7,642 nucleotides of DNA from Gammaproteobacteria bacterium (GTDB taxonomy: Bacteria > Pseudomonadota > Gammaproteobacteria > UBA5335): the NCBI GenBank assembly GCA_011620145.1, contig WOZT01000073.1:1-7642 (forward strand). Reading direction: 5' to 3'. Position numbers and translations under genes: made by a program. This document shows positions 1-7,642 of this stretch, in pieces (the first letter of the stretch is position 1; the number at the start of each line of letters is the position of its first letter). The notes beneath the pieces were generated by a model that was not told where the DNA came from, ran no database searches, and saw only the letters and a program-made list of their open reading frames with translations.

Positions 1-51
1 TTGGCCCCTTATAGCGAGAGCGATGCCGCGCTGACAAGCCTGCGGCGGTGA
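1..51 (+). CDS. Possible 3' end of an upstream gene (partial)
   Basis: Read in frame from base 1, the first 16 codons are open and end at TGA 49-51. They give the tail LAPYSESDAALTSLRR. Most codons end in G or C (GCC, AGC, GAG, GCG, CTG, CGG), which matches the codon style of the genes downstream. This would fit the C-terminus of a + strand gene preceding the operon. A second frame is also open as far as the TGA at 32-34, so openness alone proves little. The tail matches no family I recognise. The same bases can be read as a leftward promoter, which is a competing explanation. Confidence 0.2.
   Translation: MAPYSESDAALTSLRR
8..37 (-). promoter_or_regulatory. Candidate sigma-70 promoter pointing left, off the window
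   Basis: On the minus strand, TTGTCA (plus 32-37) is followed after 18 bases by TATAAG (plus 8-13). These match the -35 consensus TTGACA and the -10 consensus TATAAT at 5 of 6 positions each. Transcription would start near base 1 and serve a divergent gene outside the window. A second TTGTCA lies at 49-54, 17 bases further upstream, so the hexamer is directly repeated. No equally good promoter is visible on the + strand for glgX. The site would be accidental if bases 1-51 are really coding. Confidence 0.35.
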
Positions 52-104
52 CAACGGCGCAACTCAACGCTGGATTTCTCGCACGCAGCCGTTTTTGCCT
101 GTAC

Positions 105-144
105 TGCACGGTCCAGCGATTTTGCCCTGGGGCTGGACCCTGCA
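105..144. repeat. Inverted repeat / hairpin 1 in the glgX leader
   Basis: GGTCCAGC (110-117) is perfectly complementary to GCTGGACC (132-139), giving 8 base pairs around a 14-base loop. One C/C mismatch (109/140) is followed by a further TGCA/TGCA pairing (105-108 with 141-144), so 12 of 13 positions pair. No T-run follows on either strand, so it is not a classical intrinsic terminator. It could be an RNA structure in a long leader, a protein-binding palindrome, or chance in GC-rich DNA. Confidence 0.6.
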
Positions 145-167
145 AGCTGTGACGGGGTAACCTGCCA

Positions 168-209
168 CGGTCGGCTTGCGGCACGCCAAGTGCCCGCAAG
201 TTTCGACCG
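168..209. repeat. Composite 16-bp hairpin 2 in the glgX leader
   Basis: Three nested stems share one axis. CGGTCG (168-173) pairs with CGACCG (204-209), CTTGCG (175-180) with CGCAAG (195-200), and GCAC (181-184) with GTGC (190-193). They close a five-base loop GCCAA. The interruptions are a 1-versus-3 internal loop (G174 against TTT 201-203) and a single bulged C194. That makes 16 paired positions in 42 bases, more than expected by chance. No U-tract follows directly on either strand. Its role is unknown; its irregular loops look more like structured RNA than a simple operator. Confidence 0.7.
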
Positions 210-380
210 CCGCGTTCGATGCACATGCTTTTCCACCTCGATTGCCCATACCTTGGCCCCGTTCCTGCAATAGGGACTGCCGCTTGCGGAGCCCTCCTCG
301 CTGCATCCGGACAGGGTATCGGCGTCTGATCTGATTTGCTGCAGGTCGATGTCCGGGATCATCCGGCCGACCCCGACCGC

Positions 381-387
381 AAAGGAA
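381..387 (+). promoter_or_regulatory. Ribosome binding site of glgX
   Basis: AAAGGAA contains the Shine-Dalgarno core AAGGA (382-386), 9 bases before the ATG at 396. This supports ATG 396 over the in-frame TTG at 336 and the later ATG at 408. Confidence 0.7.
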
Positions 388-395
388 TTGAGTCC

Positions 396-2535
<2,140 letters not shown>

Positions 2536-2558
<23 letters not shown>

Positions 2559-4383
2559 GCACGAGATGCCGTTCGGTCCGCAGCGACTGGCCGATGGACG
2601 GATTCGCTTCCGTTTGTGGGCGCCGGGACAGGACGCGCCGAAGCTGCAGTTGTTCGATGGCCTCACCGACCACCTGTTGCCGATGCAGGCCTGTGGCGGG
2701 GGATGGTTCGATGTCGTCACGGATCGGGCGCGAACCGGCCAGCATTATTGCTTCCGGCTGGATAGCGGCCTGGCGGTGCCCGATCCGGCCTCCCGCTTCC
2801 AGCCCCGGGATGTCCACGGACCGAGCGAGCTGATCGACCCGGCGGCCTACCGCTGGCAGCACGACCACTGGCGCGGGCGACCGTGGGGGGAAGCCGTCAT
2901 CTATGAGTTGCATGTGGGCAGCTTCAGTCCCGAGGGAAACTACCAGGGCGTCATCGACCGGCTCGATTATCTGGCCGAACTGGGCGTGACCGCGCTGGAA
3001 CTGATGCCGCTGGCGGATTTCCCGGGGCAGCGCAACTGGGGCTACGACGGCGTGCTGCCTTTCGCGCCCGACAGCGTCTATGGCCGGCCCGAGGACCTGA
3101 AGCGGCTGATCGATGCGGCGCATGGGCGCGGTCTGATGGTGCTGCTGGACGTGGTCTACAACCACTTCGGGCCGGATGGCAACTACCTCGGCGCTTATGC
3201 CCCCTCTTTCTTTACCGCCCGCCACAACACGCCGTGGGGGGATGCCATCAATTTCGACGATGACGACAGCGCCATCGTGCGCGCCTACTTCATCCACAAC
3301 GCCCTCTACTGGCTGGAGGAATATCGCTTTGACGGCCTGCGTCTGGACGCCGTGCATGCCATTCGCGATGATTCCGAGCCCCATATCCTCGAAGCGCTGG
3401 CCCAAGCCGTGCACGGCCGCTTTGGGCGCACGCGCGAGACGCACCTGATTCTGGAAAACGAGGCCAATCAGGCGCGCTTTCTGGCCCGCGACAGCACCGG
3501 CCGGCCCCATTTCCACACGGCCCAGTGGAACGACGACTTCCATCATGCCGCCCATGTGCTGGCCACTGGCGAGGAGGTCGGCTACTACCGCGATTTCGCC
3601 GCACAGCCCTTGCAGCAGCTCGCCCGCTGCTTGACGGAGGGCTTCGCCTATCAGGACGATCCCTCGTCTTTCCGCAACGGTGAGCGCCGCGGTGAACCCA
3701 GCGCGCACCTGCCCCCCACGGCTTTCGTGAATTTTCTGCAGAACCACGACCAGATTGGCAACCGCGCCCTGGGAGAGCGGCTGACCCAGTTGGCCCCCGC
3801 GCCGCGGCTGCGTGCGCTTACCGAAATCCTGCTCTTGGCGCCCAGCCCGCCCTTGCTGTTCATGGGCCAGGAATGGGGCAGCCAGCGACCCTTCCTGTTT
3901 TTCTGCGATTTTGCCGGCGAACTGGGGGCGGCAGTGCGTGACGGGCGACGCAAGGAATTCGCCGCTTTCCCGGCCTTCGCCGACGCCGAGGTGCGTGCGC
4001 GCATCCCGGACCCGACCAGTCCGGAGACCTTTGCGGCCAGCCGTCTGGATTGGGCGGAAAGCCATCATGCCGAAAATCAGCAATGGCTGGCGCTGCATCG
4101 GCAACTGCTGGCGCTGCGCGCGCGCCATATCGCCCCGTTACTGGCGCTTGATGGGCCGCCAAGCGCGGAGGCCCAGATCAGTGGTTCCTTGCTGCGCGCG
4201 TGCTGGCGCTGGCCAGGCGCGGTGACACTGACGCTGGCGGCCAACCTGGGCGACAACCCGGCTGCTTTCCCGGCGATGACGATTGACGACCCGGTGATTT
4301 ATCACAGTGCCGCTGTCGATGACGCGAGCGATAGGCTACCCCCCTGGAGCGTGATTTGGTGGTGCACCGGGGCGGAGCGCTGA
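2536..4383 (+). CDS. treZ: Maltooligosyltrehalose trehalohydrolase (TreZ, GH13)
   Basis: This 615-residue enzyme hydrolyses the alpha-1,4 bond next to the trehalosyl end of maltooligosyltrehalose, releasing trehalose. It acts after TreY although its gene comes first. The N-terminal beta-sandwich opens with MPFGP and RIRFRLWAP (residues 11-30). Barrel motifs follow: IYELHVGSFS (122-131), NWGYDGV (167-173), LDVVYNHFGPDGNYL (204-218), RFDGLRLDAVHAI with nucleophile Asp271, LILENE with probable acid/base Glu307, WNDDFHH (331-337, strongly TreZ-like) and NHDQIGNR with Asp405. LLFMGQEWGS follows at 440-449. The C-terminus LPPWSVIWW is also typical. The start overlaps glgX by 23 bases; the stop lies 3 bases before treY. 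The set of motifs separates it from GlgB and other GH13 enzymes. No frameshift or signal peptide is seen. Confidence 0.97.
4374..4377 (+). promoter_or_regulatory. Ribosome binding site of treY, inside treZ
   Basis: GGAG lies 9 bases before ATG 4387, within the last codons of treZ. It is weaker than the treZ site. With the treZ stop (4381-4383) only 3 bases before the start codon, re-initiation by ribosomes leaving treZ probably contributes to treY translation. Confidence 0.55.
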
Positions 4384-4386
4384 CCG

Positions 4387-7254
4387 ATGCATCCTCTCTA
4401 TCGACCGACAGCGACGTATCGTTTGCAGTTGCACGCCGGATTCACCTTCGCCGATGCCGCTGCCCAGGTTCCTTACCTCGCGGCCCTGGGTATTTCCCAT
4501 GTCTACCTCTCCCCCGTGTTGCGGGCACGCCCGGGAAGCACCCACGGCTACGATGTGGTGGACCATGGACAGATCAATCCGGAGCTGGGCGGCATGGCCG
4601 GATTCGAGGCGCTGGTCAGCACCCTTCAGGCCCATGGCATGGGTCAGATCTGGGACATCGTGCCCAACCACATGGGGGTGATGGGGGATGACAATCCCTG
4701 GTGGTTGTCGGTGCTGGAAAATGGTCCGGCCTCGCCCTGGGCCGATTTTTTCGACATCGACTGGCACCCCCTCAAGCGCGAACTTCACGGCAAGGTACTG
4801 ATTCCGATTCTGGGTGGTCCCTATGGCGAAATCCTGGCCCGGGGCGAGCTGGTGCTGCGTTTCGATGCCGTCGCCGGCAGTTTTTCAGTGCATTATTTCG
4901 AGCACCGCTTCCCGCTGGATCCGTCCACCTATCCGCGGATCCTGGGTCTGGATCTCGACGCCTTGCGCCAGCGATTGGGCGCCAATCATCCGGATCTGCT
5001 GGAACTGGAAAGCCTGATCACGGCCTTCGGGCATCTGCCGGCCCGTTCGCGGATGGAGCCCGAGGCGATTCGCGAACGGGAACGCGACAAGGAAATCCAC
5101 AAGCGCGCCTTGGCCGCACTGGTCGCCCGCAACCCCGCCATCGCGGGTCATATCGCTCATCAAGGCGCGACGGTGAACGCCCGTTGCGCCGAACTGGCCG
5201 CGCCCGATGGTCTGCATGAGCTGCTGGAACAACAACCCTGGCGGCTGGCGTTCTGGCGCGTGGCCGTGGATGAGATCAATTACCGGCGGTTTTTCGACAT
5301 CAACGAACTGGCAGGCTTGCGCGTGGAGCGGATGGAGGTGTTCGAAGCCACCCACGCCCTGGTGCTGGAGCAGGTGCGGCTGGGCCGGGTCCACGGCCTG
5401 CGCATCGATCATCCGGATGGCCTGTATGATCCGGCCGCCTATTTCGCCCAGCTGGCGGCGGCTGGTGCCATGGCGCTGGGACAGCCGGAAAGCTCGGAGC
5501 CCGCGGTCTACACGGTGGTGGAGAAGATTCTCGCCGACCATGAATCCCTGCGCACCGCGTGGCCCGTGCATGGCACCACGGGCTATGAATTCATTCGCCT
5601 GATGAATGGCTTGCAGGTGGATGGCGGCGGCCTTGCGAGCCTGCACCAGTGCTTTGCCGATTTCAGCAGCCGCACCGAGTCCATGGGCGAGGCGGTCTAT
5701 TTCGCCAAGCGCACCCTCATGCGCAATACCCTCGCCAGCGAACTCAATGTCCTGGCCAACCGGCTCGCCCGGCTGGCCGAGGTGGATCCTTTCACCCGCG
5801 ACTTCACCGTGAACGCCTTGCGCGGCGCCTTGGCCGAGGTGGTGGCGGCTTTTCCGGTCTACCGGACCTATGTGGATGCCCAGGGCGCGACCGAAGACGA
5901 TCGCCGCGATCTGGACTGGGCAGTGGCTCAGGCCAAGAAACGCCGGGCACGCGAGGAAACCACCATCTACGATTTCATCCATCGGGTGCTGCGTCTGGAT
6001 GTTCCCGAGGACATGCCGCCGCTGCAACGGCTGGTGGTCCAGGATTTCGCGATGCGTTTTGCCCAGTACACCGGGCCGGTCACTGCCAAGTCGGTGGAGG
6101 ACACGCTGTTCTATCGGGTCTTCCCGCTGGCGTCCTTGAATGAAGTGGGCAGCAACCCGGCGCGCGCTGAAATCAGCGTGGCCGCTTTCCATCATCACAA
6201 CCAGCGTCGCGCGCAAAGTTTTCCCTACCAGATGCTGGCGGGCACCACCCACGACACCAAGCGCAGCGAGGATGTCCGGGCGCGGCTGAACGTGTTGTCC
6301 GAATGTCCCCAGGCGTTTTCCGAAAGTCTGCAGCGCTGGGCGCGCATGAACCGGCGCTATCTGACCGAGGTGGATGGCGCGCGCATGCCCAGCGCTCACC
6401 ATGAATATCTGCTCTACCAGACCCTGGTCGGCACCTGGCCCGGCGATGCCAAGGCGGCGCGGGAGCCGGATTATGCCGATCGCATGGCGGCCTACCTGCA
6501 AAAGGCCGCGCGCGAAGGCAAGGAGCAAAGCTCCTGGTTTTCACCTGATCCGACCTATGAAGCGGCGCTGGAGCGCTTCGTAAGGGGGATTCTGGAATCC
6601 GGCGCCAACAATCCGTTCCCGGAGGATCTCGCCCGCTTCGTCGCGCCCCTGATCCCATTCGGACAATGGAACAGCCTGTCCCAGAGCGCGCTCCAGTTGA
6701 CCGTGCCCGGTATGCCCGACATCTATCAGGGCACCGAGCTGGAGACCTTGACCCTGGTGGACCCGGACAATCGCCGCCCGGTGGATTACGAAAAACGTCA
6801 GCAGGCCTTGGCGCGGCTGCAGGCTATCGCCGATCTGCGAGAACGCTGGGCGGCGGTCGCGGCGGATCATGCCGGCGATTCGCTGAAGCTGCATTTGATC
6901 CAGACGGTGTTGAACCTGCGCCGCCAGGATCCGGAACTGTTTCAGCGGGGCAGCTATCTGCCGCTCACGGTGATGGGGCCAGCAGCGGACCACGTGTGCG
7001 CCTTCGCCCGGCTCTGGGAGGGCCGCGCCGTGGTGGTGCTGGCGCCGCGCCTGCTCCATACCTTGTGCGCAGGGGATGCGACGCGCCTGACCAGTGCGCT
7101 GTGGGCAGGCACGCAACTGCAGACGGAAGCTGCCTTGCCTGCCGGTCCCTGGCGCGATCTGCTGACGGGCGAGTTATGGCCTGCTCTTGCGGAAGGGGAT
7201 CTCGCCGGCGTATTCACCCAGGCACCCTTGGCCCTGTTGGTCAGCGGCGGGTGA
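4387..7254 (+). CDS. treY: Maltooligosyltrehalose synthase (TreY, GH13)
   Basis: This 955-residue cytoplasmic enzyme is an intramolecular transglucosylase. It turns the reducing-end alpha-1,4 bond of a maltooligosaccharide into an alpha,alpha-1,1 bond, making the substrate of TreZ. The N-terminus is diagnostic: TATYRLQLHAGFTF (8-21), then YLSPVLRARPGSTHGYDVVD (40-59). Barrel motifs are DIVPNHMG (90-97), GLRIDHPDGL with nucleophile Asp341, YTVVEKIL with acid/base Glu379, AWPVHGTTGYEF (391-402), and GTTHDTKRSEDVRARL with Asp623. Near the C-terminus is LQLTVPGMPDIYQGTELETL (769-788). The long segment between barrel regions, about 120-330, is typical of TreY. It is longer than the roughly 720-775-residue archaeal and actinobacterial enzymes, a size I associate with the long proteobacterial form. 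It is the last gene of the operon; no gene follows in the remaining bases. Confidence 0.97.
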   Translation: MHPLYRPTATYRLQLHAGFTFADAAAQVPYLAALGISHVYLSPVLRARPGSTHGYDVVDHGQINPELGGMAGFEALVSTLQAHGMGQIWDIVPNHMGVMGDDNPWWLSVLENGPASPWADFFDIDWHPLKRELHGKVLIPILGGPYGEILARGELVLRFDAVAGSFSVHYFEHRFPLDPSTYPRILGLDLDALRQRLGANHPDLLELESLITAFGHLPARSRMEPEAIRERERDKEIHKRALAALVARNPAIAGHIAHQGATVNARCAELAAPDGLHELLEQQPWRLAFWRVAVDEINYRRFFDINELAGLRVERMEVFEATHALVLEQVRLGRVHGLRIDHPDGLYDPAAYFAQLAAAGAMALGQPESSEPAVYTVVEKILADHESLRTAWPVHGTTGYEFIRLMNGLQVDGGGLASLHQCFADFSSRTESMGEAVYFAKRTLMRNTLASELNVLANRLARLAEVDPFTRDFTVNALRGALAEVVAAFPVYRTYVDAQGATEDDRRDLDWAVAQAKKRRAREETTIYDFIHRVLRLDVPEDMPPLQRLVVQDFAMRFAQYTGPVTAKSVEDTLFYRVFPLASLNEVGSNPARAEISVAAFHHHNQRRAQSFPYQMLAGTTHDTKRSEDVRARLNVLSECPQAFSESLQRWARMNRRYLTEVDGARMPSAHHEYLLYQTLVGTWPGDAKAAREPDYADRMAAYLQKAAREGKEQSSWFSPDPTYEAALERFVRGILESGANNPFPEDLARFVAPLIPFGQWNSLSQSALQLTVPGMPDIYQGTELETLTLVDPDNRRPVDYEKRQQALARLQAIADLRERWAAVAADHAGDSLKLHLIQTVLNLRRQDPELFQRGSYLPLTVMGPAADHVCAFARLWEGRAVVVLAPRLLHTLCAGDATRLTSALWAGTQLQTEAALPAGPWRDLLTGELWPALAEGDLAGVFTQAPLALLVSGG

Positions 7255-7346
7255 ACTGTCTTTTTAAACACCCAGGGTGACGCTGCCTGCCACCGCCAGC
7301 CTCTGCAGGATGCTGATTGCACCGGGGAAGATCGTCGCGGGTGATT

Positions 7347-7365
7347 CGGTCTGGAACGCAGACCG
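7347..7365. repeat. Perfect 7-bp hairpin downstream of treY
   Basis: CGGTCTG (7347-7353) is the exact reverse complement of CAGACCG (7359-7365), with a five-base loop GAACG. It lies about 90 bases after the treY stop. No T-run follows on either strand, so it is not an intrinsic terminator by itself. It could protect the 3' end of the operon mRNA or belong to a small structured RNA. Confidence 0.55.
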
Positions 7366-7375
7366 GTGCCGTATC

Positions 7376-7391
7376 CGCAGCTGGCTCTGCG
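7376..7391. repeat. Small 5-bp hairpin downstream of treY
   Basis: CGCAG (7376-7380) pairs with CTGCG (7387-7391) around the six-base loop CTGGCT. It is weak alone and is noted because it follows the 7347-7365 hairpin by only ten bases. Confidence 0.35.
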
Positions 7392-7419
7392 TTGTCATGC
7401 ACGCCCTGCTTCGCCAACA

Positions 7420-7440
7420 ACCATCGGTCGCACCCGTGGT
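7420..7440. repeat. Bulged 7-bp hairpin downstream of treY
   Basis: ACCA (7420-7423) pairs with TGGT (7437-7440), and CGG (7425-7427) with CCG (7434-7436). One T (7424) is bulged and the loop is six bases. It is the third structure in the cluster at 7347-7440. Confidence 0.4.
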
Positions 7441-7584
7441 CAATCAGCTCACATGAACGTCTTCCATGGGGCATTTCCGCTTGCTGGGGAACCCTGGGCG
7501 ATGATCGCGTTCCAAACTTTGGCAGGCATTGCGCCAACCCTTCACCAGGGATTCCGCCGGGATCAATGTGATGTTTTCAGCGAA

Positions 7585-7627
7585 GGCGCATGATCAAGCC
7601 TGATGCGTCGGATTCATCATTTATTTT
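7585..7627 (+). terminator. Weak candidate intrinsic terminator of the operon
   Basis: GGCGCAT (7585-7591) pairs with ATGCGTC (7603-7609), 7 pairs including one G-T wobble, around an 11-base loop. Alternatively TGATG (7601-7605) pairs with CATCA (7615-7619), directly followed by TTTATTTT (7620-7627). The first stem is better but sits 10 bases from the T-rich tract; the second is adjacent but only 5 mostly A-T/G-C pairs long. No better terminator is visible after treY, and this one is about 330 bases beyond its stop. Confidence 0.25.
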
Positions 7628-7642
7628 CCAGTTCAGCCCAGC

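Larger units (their letters stand above)
1..395. other. Non-coding leader upstream of glgX with two strong inverted repeats
   Basis: Apart from a possible gene tail in the first 51 bases, this stretch shows no gene I can support on either strand. It holds a leftward promoter-like sequence (8-37), two hairpin-forming inverted repeats (105-144 and 168-209), a short CCGC-TT-GCGG palindrome (280-289) and the glgX ribosome binding site (381-387). I found no convincing + strand -35/-10 pair. The operon promoter may be divergent from consensus, use another sigma factor, or lie further upstream. Confidence 0.6.
7255..7642. other. Gene-free 3' flank with hairpin cluster
   Basis: These 388 bases hold no gene I can support. 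The short open frames on both strands have no ribosome binding site and resemble no known family. Visible structure includes three small hairpins between 7347 and 7440, a CACCC-A-GGGTG palindrome at 7269-7279, and a weak terminator-like element from 7585 to 7627. It could be the treY 3' untranslated region, an intergenic spacer, decayed coding DNA or a small RNA gene. I cannot tell which. Confidence 0.5.

Noticed and set aside
64..306. Minus-strand open frame in the leader (80 codons)
   Set aside because: No recognisable domain and no evident ribosome binding site, and it runs through both inverted repeats, which better explain the sequence.
7251..7266. T-run TTTTT (7261-7265) just after the treY stop as a terminator
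   Set aside because: No adequate GC-rich stem precedes it; the surrounding bases pair only over about three positions.
7269..7279. CACCC-A-GGGTG palindrome as a hairpin
   Set aside because: A one-base loop cannot close an RNA hairpin. It could be a protein-binding palindrome but may equally be chance.
7241..7593. Three short open frames after treY (7241-7537 minus, 7317-7571 plus, 7366-7593 plus)
   Set aside because: They overlap each other on both strands, lack Shine-Dalgarno sites and family resemblance, and the minus one runs into the treY end. A decayed gene cannot be excluded, but nothing supports one.

Overview
The window is a compact, GC-rich three-gene operon on the + strand. It encodes the complete TreX-TreY-TreZ route from glycogen or maltodextrin to trehalose. 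The order is a glgX/treX-type debranching enzyme (396-2558), treZ maltooligosyltrehalose trehalohydrolase (2536-4383) and treY maltooligosyltrehalose synthase (4387-7254). The sequence style suggests a proteobacterium: GC-rich third codon positions, Shine-Dalgarno starts, TGA stops on all three genes and a long 955-residue TreY. I cannot name the genus; a beta- or gammaproteobacterium is an inference only.

Region by region: positions 1-395 contain no convincing complete gene. They hold two strong inverted repeats (105-144 and 168-209). The first 51 bases could be the last codons of an upstream + strand gene. The same bases contain a good sigma-70-like promoter firing leftward out of the window; the two readings compete. 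The operon follows with almost no spacing: glgX and treZ overlap by 23 bases, and treZ and treY are 3 bases apart, so co-transcription and translational coupling are likely. Positions 7255-7642 contain no recognisable gene. They hold a cluster of three small hairpins (7347-7440), an alternative pairing that would compete with the first of them, and a weak terminator-like structure near the right edge.

How the genes work together, from family knowledge: TreX/GlgX cleaves alpha-1,6 branches of glycogen to release linear maltooligosaccharides. TreY converts the reducing-end alpha-1,4 bond to an alpha,alpha-1,1 bond. TreZ hydrolyses the next alpha-1,4 bond and frees trehalose. All three are GH13 enzymes, all are predicted cytoplasmic, and each keeps its full Asp/Glu/Asp catalytic triad with no frameshift or internal stop. 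No regulator, transporter, malQ, treS or otsAB gene is visible.

I see no clear sign of a new biological system. The least explained parts are the two non-coding flanks, above all the 42-base composite hairpin at 168-209.
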